From the NCBI RefSeq assembly GCF_050379415.1, contig NZ_JBNRLS010000001.1:744001-808000 (forward strand): a stretch of 64,000 nucleotides of DNA, in the 5' to 3' direction. Below are positions 13,440 to 21,503 of this stretch, in pieces. The translations under genes and the position numbers were made by a program. Below the pieces are notes generated by a model. That model was given only the letters and a program-made list of their open reading frames with translations, was not told the origin of the DNA and did no database searches. Each line of letters begins with the position of its first letter. Within the stretch, counting starts at the first letter, position 1. This DNA comes from Marinobacter sp050379415. Its GTDB lineage: Bacteria; Pseudomonadota; Gammaproteobacteria; Pseudomonadales; Oleiphilaceae.

Positions 13440-16269
13440 ACGCCACCTTTACTTCCTGTTTGTCGAACCGGGCGGGGTTGAGCTTGGCCATCGCCTCGAA
13501 ACTCCGCTCGATCCAGGGATTGAATGTGCCGCTCCAGGAGCGCTCGATGTTGGCCTGGTGCACCTCGATGGCCAGGTCCTCAAACGGAATGGCCTGTTCT
13601 TCCAGTACCAGCTCGTATTGCATGGCTTCGAGCTGGCTCAGTCCGCTGGGCCGCGGCGCGTCCATCAGCTCCCGAGCAAACTGGCCGTAGAGATCGGCAA
13701 TGTTGAAAGTGGCCCGGGTGGTCTGATCGAGCACGCCGTAGTCGGCCGCCTGCTGGTAACGGTCCAGGGCGTTCTTGAGCTTCTCGTTCTTCCGCGGAAT
13801 GCTCTTGTTTAGCGGGTGCTTCAGGCGCACGCGATCAAACTCGATGCGCCAGTAGTCGCCGTACTTGTTGTTGGCCCAGGCTGCCAGCCAGGCAGAGCGG
13901 TCCGACTGCCAGTTCTCCGGGGCCTTGTTGTGGCCGTCGATGACCCGGCGCAACCAGTACAGATGGCGGTGGTAGTCGTCCCGGCGCTCGTACAGGTAGG
14001 CAACGTGGTAACGGGCTTCCATGCGGGTATCGAAAGGTTCCTCGTAGTCGAAGGCCCACTTCTTGAAGTACTCCAGGGCCTGGTCCTCGTTGCCGGCTTT
14101 CTCATACAGCTCTGCCGCCAGGAACAGGGCATCCCGGCGTACGTCGGCGCGGTCGTCGGTCCGGTAGATCTGTTCGTACTCAGTGGCGGCCATCTGCCAC
14201 TGCTCGTCCTGCTCGTAGGTCCAGGCGATCTTCTGGTCCAGGTCCTTCGCCAGCTTGTGGTTCGGGAACAGGCGGCGCAGTTCGAGCATTTCCGTCAGCG
14301 CCGGCTCCCACTCCTCCAGGGTCAGCAGATGGGTGGCGGCATCAAACTGTGCCACCACGCGGACATCGGTCTTCGGAGCCACCGCCTTGATGCGCAGGAA
14401 GTGGTCGATGGCGCCTTCCAGGTCCTTGGCGGCCAGGGCCTGCTCACCCTGCTTGTAGATGGTGACCGCCATGCGCTCGGTAACCGCCTTGAACTCGGGA
14501 TCGTCCAGGTCGATGTAACGCAACTGGTTACGGTAGCCTTCCTCGGCCGCGGCAAAGTCAGCCAGCTCGTACTGACTGTGGGCAATGACACCCCAGGCGG
14601 TGCGGTTGAGCTCGCGATCCACCTCGCCGGCCTTGCTGACGATGCTGGTGGCCACTTCCAGGGCTTTTTCGTAACGGCCCAGGGCGAACAGCTCTTCCGA
14701 AGTCTTTGCCAGCACGGCACCGGAGCGTTCGTCATCACGGAAGGTCTGCACGAATCGCAGCTGGCTCTCCACGCCCTTGCTGCGCCAGTCACGGAGCCGT
14801 TCGTTGTCCTCACCCGCCTGGGCGATCAAACGCTCGGCCTCTTTCTGGTAAGCGACGATGGCGGCGTAGCCGGCATCGGCACCGAATTCGGAGTTGCCGA
14901 ACTCGTAGGCGGTGCGCTCGTAGTGGGTGATGGCGGTGGGGTAATCGCCACCATCGAAGGCAGCTTCGGCGCGCATGTAGACCATTTCCGGAACTTTCGG
15001 ATCGTTCGGGAAGGTTTGCTCGAACTCGCCATAGAACCGGGCCGCCTTCAGGAAGCTGGTCTGGCGTGAAGCTTCGGTAGCTGCCACGGCTGACGCCTTG
15101 ATCGCGCCATCCGCCAGCTCCCGGGTCAGGCGCTGGCCGGTAGCGTGGTAGTGCCGGGCCAGTTCGTCGATGAAGGTCTTCAGGTTGGGAATAACCTTGG
15201 CTTTCACATCCGCTGGCTTGGTCTTCCAGAACTCGGAATGAACACCGTAGTTGCGCACGTAGTTCTCTTTCTCCGGCAGCACCTGCTGGGAGAACTCGCC
15301 ATCGACATAGGCACGGATCATCTCGGCATGCATCTCCGGCGCCCGCTCGGAATCCGGGTTCTGCACCACGAAGGCGCGGAACGAGGACGCCGAATCCTCA
15401 TACCGCTCCTTCTCCAGGTAATGCTGGCCAAGGCTGGAATAGAGAATCCAGGTGTATTTCTTCGCCTCCGGCCGGTTGGCAAACATGCTGTCGATCTTCG
15501 AGGAGCCGCCGGCATAGGCCAGCCCCACGCTCATGATGCGCAGGGTGTCATCCACCAGGGAGCGGTTAACCTTGTCCAGCTTTTCGATCTTGCCGTCGTC
15601 GGGCACCAGCCGGTCGAGGACACGGGAGAAGGACATCAGGCTCTGGTCGTAATCCGACAGTTTGTACTGGGACCAGCCAAGCAGGTACCAGGAGTTGTTC
15701 AGGAATGCGGATTCCTCACCGATGGCCACCACCGAACGGTAAGCCTGTTCCGCCTGCTCGTACTCCTCATGCCGGAAGTGGATGTCGCCCTTGCGGAAAT
15801 ACACCTCCGCCAGCCGATGTGAGTGCGGATGTTCAGTAATGAATTCCTCCAGCACAGCCTTGGCTTCCTGGTCGCGGCCATCGAGGTCATAGGCCTTGGC
15901 CAGCTGGTACATGGCCTCGGCATTGCGCTCAGAATCGGGGTACTTGTTGAGCAGCTGGTGATAGGCGGTAATCGCTTCCGGGAAGTAGCCATCCTCGCCC
16001 GGCATCACGCCACGAAGCTGATCGTAGTCGCCCTCCAGCATGTACACGCTGGCAATGCGGCGCTCGATCTGCTCGTACAGACGCCGATCCTCGATGGTTT
16101 CGAGCAGTTCCCGGTATTCGCGACGCACGTCTTCGTGCATCACTCTCGGCAGGGGTACATCCTCCAGCGGCTTCTGTTCTTTCTGGAGACTGGCAATGGT
16201 CGAGGGGTTCTGGAAAGTGCCGCAGCCGCTGACCATGACCGCCAGGATGAGGAGACTAGATCGTTTCAT
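13420..16269 (-). CDS. Large TPR-repeat lipoprotein (GltD/AgmU-like position)
   Basis: I chose the ATG at 16269 because it has GAGGGAAG upstream and yields a clean lipoprotein signal peptide with lipobox VSGC (Cys16), giving 949 residues. Most of the protein is tetratricopeptide repeats, for example YFPEAITAYHQLLNKYPDSE, ERNAEAMYQLAKAYDLDG and HRLAEVYFRKGDIHFRHEEY, in blocks from about 70 to 900. It overlaps the upstream TPR gene by 14 nt and the downstream TPR lipoprotein gene by up to 20 nt, so the three are translationally coupled. The size and repeat type recall GltD (AgmU) of the Myxococcus gliding complex; orthology is inferred from layout, not alignment. Confidence 0.87.
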   Translation of the reverse strand: MKRSSLLILAVMVSGCGTFQNPSTIASLQKEQKPLEDVPLPRVMHEDVRREYRELLETIEDRRLYEQIERRIASVYMLEGDYDQLRGVMPGEDGYFPEAITAYHQLLNKYPDSERNAEAMYQLAKAYDLDGRDQEAKAVLEEFITEHPHSHRLAEVYFRKGDIHFRHEEYEQAEQAYRSVVAIGEESAFLNNSWYLLGWSQYKLSDYDQSLMSFSRVLDRLVPDDGKIEKLDKVNRSLVDDTLRIMSVGLAYAGGSSKIDSMFANRPEAKKYTWILYSSLGQHYLEKERYEDSASSFRAFVVQNPDSERAPEMHAEMIRAYVDGEFSQQVLPEKENYVRNYGVHSEFWKTKPADVKAKVIPNLKTFIDELARHYHATGQRLTRELADGAIKASAVAATEASRQTSFLKAARFYGEFEQTFPNDPKVPEMVYMRAEAAFDGGDYPTAITHYERTAYEFGNSEFGADAGYAAIVAYQKEAERLIAQAGEDNERLRDWRSKGVESQLRFVQTFRDDERSGAVLAKTSEELFALGRYEKALEVATSIVSKAGEVDRELNRTAWGVIAHSQYELADFAAAEEGYRNQLRYIDLDDPEFKAVTERMAVTIYKQGEQALAAKDLEGAIDHFLRIKAVAPKTDVRVVAQFDAATHLLTLEEWEPALTEMLELRRLFPNHKLAKDLDQKIAWTYEQDEQWQMAATEYEQIYRTDDRADVRRDALFLAAELYEKAGNEDQALEYFKKWAFDYEEPFDTRMEARYHVAYLYERRDDYHRHLYWLRRVIDGHNKAPENWQSDRSAWLAAWANNKYGDYWRIEFDRVRLKHPLNKSIPRKNEKLKNALDRYQQAADYGVLDQTTRATFNIADLYGQFARELMDAPRPSGLSQLEAMQYELVLEEQAIPFEDLAIEVHQANIERSWSGTFNPWIERSFEAMAKLNPARFDKQEVKVAYGDGIR

Positions 16270-18034
16270 CGCCGCTTCCCTCCTCTGGAGACGGTTGGCT
16301 TTGCGCCTGTTCTGGACCTGGATCGGCAGGCACTTCCTCATCCGGGTTCAGTGTCTGCAGGGACCGGTCCAGAATGCGCACCTTGGCCAGCTGCGCTTCG
16401 ACCTGGTACTGCTTGAGCCGTTGCTCGTGGATATCCAGCTCGGTGGCCACCAACGCCAGCATGACGTCTTCCAGACGTGCGATCAGGCCCTCGGTCTGGA
16501 CCAGTCGGGCGTCGACCTCGGCCATCATGCGACTGACCGACTGCTGGAAATAGCTGTTATCCGAGAGTGCCTTGCTGCCTTGAAGGGCCGCCAGCGCACT
16601 CTCGGCCCGGGTGATTTCGAAGGTGAGTTCCTCCAGCAACCACTCGATGGACTCGCGCTTGTCCTCCGGCAGTCCGGCCAGGCGGGCATTCAACGCCTCG
16701 CGCCGATCCCGGGCATCCGCCAGGGATCGGGAAATCAGGCGCACCCGGTCGCCATGGCTCGGGCCACCGGCACTACCGGCCCGGGCGGCCATGATGGTGT
16801 CAAAGTCGGAGCGGCGCTCCTTCCAGCGCTCGAGGTTGTTGCGGATGGCGTACAGATCCCGCAGATCCTTCAGTACGGACTGAAAACTGTGGTCCGACAT
16901 CAGTTCCACCAGGAACGGGGACAGGCGGTTGACCGCTACCGCCGGTGCCTTGCCGAACCAGTCGCTCTCGTCCAGCACGTCATCGAGGTTGCGGACGAAC
17001 AGTTCCAGTACATCGGCGTCCTGCAAGGCCTCCCGCGCGGCTTGAAGCTCCCTCAGGGTGGTCCGGAACTGACGGTCCGCAGCAATGAAATCCTTGGCAG
17101 CGCGCCCCTCCAGGCCCATGCGTTCATACACGTGAGGGCGCAGAAGAATCGCCTCCTGCACTTCCGGCAAAGCCCGGGAGCGGGTGGTCAGCACATCAAG
17201 CGGCGCCAGGGCACGCCGGAATTCGCCGGCATTGATCGCCATCCAGCTGGCGCCCAGCAGGCCTCGGTTGGAGTAGGCACCGGTGGTGTTGATGCTGGCC
17301 AGCTGCAATCCTGCGTTCAGGCTGTCCTCGTGGCTGGCGTAGACATGGGCCAGAGCCATGCGTGCACGGTCTGCCAGACGCTGCAGTTCGGCAGATCCGT
17401 CATTGAGTTCCAGGACACGGTTCAGGGCCCCGATGGCGTCGCTGGTGCGGCCCTGCCCTTCCAGGGCAATGGCGAGATTGAAGTAAAAATAGGGCGCGTA
17501 GGGACTGTCTTCGCCGATGGTATCGGCCACCGCCTTGCCGGCATCCAGGTAACCCAGCTTCACATTGACCAGTGCCGCCAGGTAGCGGTACTCGGCATCG
17601 ACGCTATCGGGCAGCTCACCGCGGACCCGATTCAGGTTGCGGGCAGCGGTGTCGGCCTCACCACGCAGATACTGCATCTTGCCCAGGAAGAAACGGGCCC
17701 GGTTGCGCACTGGCTCACTGAGGTTACTCTCCGCGAGGCGGTCAAAGATGGACTCGGCCTGCTCATCCAGGCCATAGGACAGACTGACACCACCCTTGAG
17801 CAGTTCCGGGTAGGTGCCGTGATTGGCGATGCCACCATGCTCCTCGGCCCAGGCGTACTCGACCAGGGTTTCGAAGTAGTTCTGCTGGTAGTACTGGAAG
17901 AGGACCGCTCCGTACTTGAGATCCCGGGCTTCAGTTTCGGAAGCCGAAACCATCGTTGCGGAGGGTAATGCAAGCATCAGTGCCGCCACCGTCCGGAGGG
18001 ATTTTGCCTGCTGAAGTGCGCGCCGGAGAATCAT
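16256..18034 (-). CDS. Periplasmic TPR / coiled-coil protein
   Basis: The 592-residue product has a signal peptide (cleavage near VSASET). Residues 35-300 contain degenerate TPR-like helical repeats (YLAALVNVKLGYLDAGKAVA, APYFYFNLAIALEGQGRTSD). Residues 390-560 are strongly charged and predicted coiled coil (ERWKERRSDFDTI, EQRLKQYQVEAQLAKV). The tail is Pro/Glu/Ser-rich and probably disordered. The ATG lies 3 nt after the upstream stop with GGGAG upstream. Its operon position between a periplasmic protein and two TPR lipoproteins suggests a periplasm-spanning scaffold. I do not recognise a named family beyond TPR. Confidence 0.83.
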   Translation of the reverse strand: MILRRALQQAKSLRTVAALMLALPSATMVSASETEARDLKYGAVLFQYYQQNYFETLVEYAWAEEHGGIANHGTYPELLKGGVSLSYGLDEQAESIFDRLAESNLSEPVRNRARFFLGKMQYLRGEADTAARNLNRVRGELPDSVDAEYRYLAALVNVKLGYLDAGKAVADTIGEDSPYAPYFYFNLAIALEGQGRTSDAIGALNRVLELNDGSAELQRLADRARMALAHVYASHEDSLNAGLQLASINTTGAYSNRGLLGASWMAINAGEFRRALAPLDVLTTRSRALPEVQEAILLRPHVYERMGLEGRAAKDFIAADRQFRTTLRELQAAREALQDADVLELFVRNLDDVLDESDWFGKAPAVAVNRLSPFLVELMSDHSFQSVLKDLRDLYAIRNNLERWKERRSDFDTIMAARAGSAGGPSHGDRVRLISRSLADARDRREALNARLAGLPEDKRESIEWLLEELTFEITRAESALAALQGSKALSDNSYFQQSVSRMMAEVDARLVQTEGLIARLEDVMLALVATELDIHEQRLKQYQVEAQLAKVRILDRSLQTLNPDEEVPADPGPEQAQSQPSPEEGSGDETI

Positions 18035-18037
18035 GGC

Positions 18038-18718
18038 TTACCACTCCCGAACCGTGAATTCGGGCTGCTGACGGGCTTCGGAGTCAGCCACGGCCAGTTC
18101 GACGAACTTGGGGCCCTGCTCCTTGGTGAATCTCAGGCTGCTGCCACGCTTGTACTCGCGGCCATTGGGCCCCTGGCCGACGAAAAATGCGGACAGGGTG
18201 TGCTGACCCGGGCTCAGATTGCCGAGATACAGCTGGTGCTTGCCGCCCTTCGCCAGGGCCTGGCGTTCTTCGGCGCTGTACAGGTAGGTGGACACCACGC
18301 GGTTATCCAGGCGCAACTCGACACCTTCGAGGCGGAAATACTCACCGACATTCAGGGAAACGAAAACGTGGAACCGGGTGTTGGCCGGGAACAGCAGATC
18401 TTCCTCGAGCACGCGAAGATCCTTGTTCAGGGTGACCACGGTCTGTTTGAGATCCTGGATATCCCGGGACAACTCGTTCACCGCCCGCTGCGCCCGCTCC
18501 CGGCTCTCCCGGACGGACAAGGGGGTCTCGATGATGCGATCCAGGGCCACGCCCGCTGCAGATTCTCCGGATTCTTCCTGGCCTCCGGTTGCCGGCTCGG
18601 CGGCATAGACCGGCCCGGCCACAAGGGCCAGGCACAACAACACCAGAATCCCAAGACGGCTCCACAACACGGTGCCGGCAGCACCACTCAGTCCATTTTT
18701 AAATTGAAAAGCCACCAT
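18038..18718 (-). CDS. Exported coiled-coil protein, first gene of the glt-like operon
   Basis: I start at ATG 18718, which has AGGAG five nt upstream and gives a signal peptide ending GPVYAAEP; an ATG at 18772 would add 18 basic residues. The 226-residue product has a short coiled coil (SRERAQRAVNELSRDIQDLK) and a beta-rich C-terminal domain (VFVSLNVGEYFRLEGVELRLD, LSPGQHTLSAFFVGQGPNG) that looks immunoglobulin- or PEGA-like. It should be periplasmic. It leads the leftward operon and is divergent from the two outer-membrane barrel genes. I do not know its function. Confidence 0.78.
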   Translation of the reverse strand: MVAFQFKNGLSGAAGTVLWSRLGILVLLCLALVAGPVYAAEPATGGQEESGESAAGVALDRIIETPLSVRESRERAQRAVNELSRDIQDLKQTVVTLNKDLRVLEEDLLFPANTRFHVFVSLNVGEYFRLEGVELRLDNRVVSTYLYSAEERQALAKGGKHQLYLGNLSPGQHTLSAFFVGQGPNGREYKRGSSLRFTKEQGPKFVELAVADSEARQQPEFTVREW

Positions 18719-19104
18719 CCTGCTCCTGCGCCGGCCTGCCTGGGGCGTACGCCGACAACGCTTGATGAACATTCAGGGGACTGACTTTCAGGTTGCCCGA
18801 CTTTGCTTCCGAAGGCTCTTTTTCGCGGCCTCTTTTTTTGGAGCGGTCAGGTTCTTTTCGGGAATGCTTCAATCGTCAAATTGTGTGAAATACGCTAGCA
18901 CAGCTTCCCGAAATAAAAACGAATGATTTGACTTCTGATTTTGTTTCTGTGGAGGCCATCTCAAAAAACCGAAGTGACAGTTGCCCAACGCCGGAATGGC
19001 AGCCAAAGTTCCCCGCAATTCAAAATTTTTTTGTTTAAAAACATTTATTTACATTGTTTAACGTATTTTAACATTTGACGCGGGTGGTCAAGCTGGTGAT
19101 CAGG
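18719..19104. other. AT-rich intergenic region between the divergent halves of the glt-like locus
   Basis: About 385 bp with no convincing gene. The part from 18895 to 19080 is much more AT-rich than the surroundings, with runs such as CAAAATTTTTTTG near 19022-19034 and repeated TTTAAAA-type words. TTGAC words occur on both strands (near 18929 on plus, near 18880 on minus), but I could not pair them with good -10 boxes. It must hold the promoters for both directions. Confidence 0.6.
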
Positions 19105-19905
19105 ATGACGTGCAGAACCACATCTCGATTGAGCCGGTCTCGCCGGGGCGATTTCAGAAACCGGTGGGTACCGGCATTGTTCACAGCGCTGGTGCTGACC
19201 GCCGGAACCTCCCCCGGGGTATCACAGGCTGCGGATCCCGCCCCTGTCCTGGAGGTGGCGGATCCCTTTATCGAGCTACACACGGCGCCCGGCCGGGGCT
19301 ATCCGGTTTTTCATGTGATCGAAAAGGGCGAGCAGGTCGAGCTGCTGAAGCGGAAAACCAACTGGTACAAGGTGAAAGCCGTTTCCGGCGAAACCGGCTG
19401 GACCAAGGCCACGCAACTCGGTCGCACGCTGCAACCGACAGGTCTTCCCGCTGATCTGCCCGAGGTCACCCATGGCCAGTACCTGGAATCGAGCTGGCGG
19501 GTGGGCTTTACCGCCGGCATGTTCGAGGAGTCCCCGAGTTTCAGCCTGACCGCCGGCTACCGGCCATTGACCTGGCTCGGCGCCGAACTGGAAGCGGGCA
19601 AGATCTACAACGAGTCCGTGACCAGCGACTACTATGGCGCCAACCTGGTGATCGAGCCCCTGCACCAGTGGTCCCTCACCCCCTACGTCCTTGCCGGCTA
19701 CAGCCAGTTCTCCTTTGATGCGCGACAGAAAGTACTGCTGAGCGAGCTCGGCGATGCCGATGGCGTCACCTTTGGCGGCGGACTGGGTTACTACATCGGC
19801 AGGAATTTCCTGATTCGGGCCGAGTACCGGGTGTACTCGGTGTCGTCCAACTCTGACAGCACAGGTCTAAGCGAATGGAAAATCGGTCTCAACACCTTCT
19901 TTTGA
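19105..19905 (+). CDS. SH3-domain / outer-membrane beta-barrel protein
   Basis: I use the ATG at 19105 (a TTG at 19075 is the alternative), giving 266 residues. A basic N-terminus and hydrophobic stretch end in a signal cleavage site near VSQAADP. Residues 55-110 form a bacterial SH3-like domain (FIELHTAPGRGYPVFHVIEKG, ETGWTKATQLGR). The rest is an eight-strand-type barrel with alternating hydrophobic residues (WRVGFTAGMFEE, LTPYVLAGYSQFSFD, NFLIRAEYRVYSV) ending in the terminal Phe (GLNTFF) expected for BamA recognition. It overlaps the following barrel gene by 31 nt. The pair recalls GltA/GltB of the Myxococcus machinery, and the shared barrel resembles the outer membrane beta-barrel domain common in myxobacteria. 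Confidence 0.83.
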   Translation: MTCRTTSRLSRSRRGDFRNRWVPALFTALVLTAGTSPGVSQAADPAPVLEVADPFIELHTAPGRGYPVFHVIEKGEQVELLKRKTNWYKVKAVSGETGWTKATQLGRTLQPTGLPADLPEVTHGQYLESSWRVGFTAGMFEESPSFSLTAGYRPLTWLGAELEAGKIYNESVTSDYYGANLVIEPLHQWSLTPYVLAGYSQFSFDARQKVLLSELGDADGVTFGGGLGYYIGRNFLIRAEYRVYSVSSNSDSTGLSEWKIGLNTFF

Positions 19906-20564
19906 GCACCCGCAAGCCGCGGGGCATCAGTACTGCGCTGTTAACCGGACTGCTGGCGCTGACGCCGATGGGTCCGGCGCAGGCGCAAGAGGGGGGCCCG
20001 GCGCCGGTGCAGGTCATCGAGCCCGACATTGAGCCCCGGAGTATCAGCGAAGCGGATATCGATGCGGAGTTCTTCGAGGTTGGCGCCTTTGCCGGGATGC
20101 TGACGATCGATAACTTCAGCAGCGAACCACTTGTTGGCGTCAGCGCCGCGTTCCACGCCACCGAGGATTTCTTCCTGCAGTTCAACTACGGGATGAGCGA
20201 AGCCGGCCTGACCTCCTTCGAAGAACTCAGCGGCGCCAATGTCCGCCTGCTGACGGACGATGACCGGGACTACAGCTACTACGATTTCCTGGTGGGCTAC
20301 AACATCTTTCCCGGGGAGATCTTTTTCAGCGATTCGCTGACCTTCAACTCGGCGTTCTACCTGGTCGGTGGCGTCGGCAACACCGAGTTCGGTGGAGAGA
20401 GTAATTTCACCACCACCATCGGGACCGGGTTTCGCATCGTGCTGCTGGACTGGCTGACGGTACACGTCGACTTCCGTGACCACATGTTCAACAGCGACCT
20501 GATCCGCGAATCCCAGCTGACCCACAACATCGAACTGTCTTCAGGCATCACCCTGTTCTTCTGA
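19875..20564 (+). CDS. Outer-membrane beta-barrel protein, second of a pair
   Basis: The 229-residue product has a signal peptide ending near AQAQEG, a short Pro/Glu-rich segment, and a barrel domain (EFFEVGAFAGMLTIDNF, VGVSAAFHATEDFFLQFNYG, YYDFLVGYNIFPGE) ending GITLFF with the C-terminal Phe. This matches the outer membrane beta-barrel domain family first seen in myxobacteria. The ATG lies inside the end of the upstream barrel gene (31-nt overlap), so the two are probably co-translated and may form a heteromer. It is convergent with a coiled-coil lipoprotein gene. Confidence 0.85.
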   Translation: MENRSQHLLLSTRKPRGISTALLTGLLALTPMGPAQAQEGGPAPVQVIEPDIEPRSISEADIDAEFFEVGAFAGMLTIDNFSSEPLVGVSAAFHATEDFFLQFNYGMSEAGLTSFEELSGANVRLLTDDDRDYSYYDFLVGYNIFPGEIFFSDSLTFNSAFYLVGGVGNTEFGGESNFTTTIGTGFRIVLLDWLTVHVDFRDHMFNSDLIRESQLTHNIELSSGITLFF

Positions 20565-20585
20565 TCCCGGCCAGCGCGGATTTTG

Positions 20586-20608
20586 GGGCCAGCGCTCAGC
20601 GCTGGCCC
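20586..20608. terminator. Convergent hairpin overlapping a stop codon
   Basis: GGGCCAGCGC and GCGCTGGCCC form a perfect 10-bp stem around the 3-nt loop TCA. The loop is the stop codon of the minus-strand lipoprotein gene. No T-run follows on either strand, so it may stabilise RNA ends or act only as a weak terminator between two convergent genes. Confidence 0.5.
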
Positions 20609-21462
20609 AGATCCTCGAAAAAGGCCCTGGTATCGGCCCGGATTTCGTCGAGCCGGGCCTCCCACTGATCCCGGTACTGAGCCCAGGTCTCGCTGCTGAG
20701 GCGGGACAGGTTCTCTCCGGCTTCAGCCACCGCCCGGGTGGCCTCGGCCAGATGTTCTGCCGTTGGCTCATCCAGGGCTTCGGCCTTCTGATCCAGGTCC
20801 CGAGAGGCCTGCTCCAGGATCACCCGATCTTCCTGTGGGGCCTGATCGTTATCCTCCAGGGATTCGTTCAGGGACTCTTCGAGGTCTTTCATCGCCTCCT
20901 GAAGCGCCTCGGCGAAATCTTCCATGGCACTCTCAGCCCGGATCCGGAGCTCGTCCGAGTAGGCTTCCAGGTCCCGAGACAGCTCGTTCATTCGAGCTTC
21001 AAGATCTTCCGAGGATCGGGAGAAGCTGGCGGAGAGCTTCTCGCCCAGACTGTTGATCTGGCCCATCAGGCCACTGAACGGGGAGGGGTTGAGAATGGCG
21101 TCGCCGGTGCGCTGGTAATCCACCAGCCATCCTTCTGTGGTCGACACCAGGTAAGTGACCAGCTCCAGCCGCTCGCCTTCCGAACCTTCCTCCGTAGGCA
21201 GGCGGGTAACGATGGTGGCTTCCCGCTCCTCGATCACGACCCGGCCGAAGGAAGGTACGGCATTGGTCCAGTCACGCTTGAAGGCATCAAACTGCGCTTC
21301 GTCAGTCAGAGTGGAGAGCTCCACCACATCGCCTACATCGTTTTCTGCCATGGCCTGCCAGAAGGCAGCTGCTACTTCCTGCGGGGTTTCGGGTTTACTG
21401 CATCCGGCCAGCACCAGCAGCCCTGCGGCCAGTACCAGCCATCGGAGTCGGGAAAACATCAT
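20596..21462 (-). CDS. Coiled-coil lipoprotein
   Basis: The start at ATG 21462 is preceded by AAGGA at 8 nt; an ATG three codons earlier is too close to that site. The 288-residue product has a lipoprotein signal peptide (LAGC, Cys21). Residues 25-110 look like a DUF4878/NTF2-like domain of the type found on small lipoproteins (ETPQEVAAAFWQAMAENDVG). Residues 130-288 are a long acidic coiled coil (DLEARMNELSRDLEAYSDEL, DEIRADTRAFFEDLGQR). It follows the ThDP enzyme gene by 41 nt on the same strand. Function unknown. Confidence 0.78.
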   Translation of the reverse strand: MMFSRLRWLVLAAGLLVLAGCSKPETPQEVAAAFWQAMAENDVGDVVELSTLTDEAQFDAFKRDWTNAVPSFGRVVIEEREATIVTRLPTEEGSEGERLELVTYLVSTTEGWLVDYQRTGDAILNPSPFSGLMGQINSLGEKLSASFSRSSEDLEARMNELSRDLEAYSDELRIRAESAMEDFAEALQEAMKDLEESLNESLEDNDQAPQEDRVILEQASRDLDQKAEALDEPTAEHLAEATRAVAEAGENLSRLSSETWAQYRDQWEARLDEIRADTRAFFEDLGQR

Positions 21463-21503
21463 TGCGTACATCCTTCAGTCAAATCGATCGCAATGATACA
21501 ACG

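Noticed and set aside
16040..17968. 642-codon plus-strand open frame
   Set aside because: Antisense to the TPR genes, which have clear repeats, signal peptides and start sites; the plus-strand product is low-quality Gln/His/Val-rich sequence.
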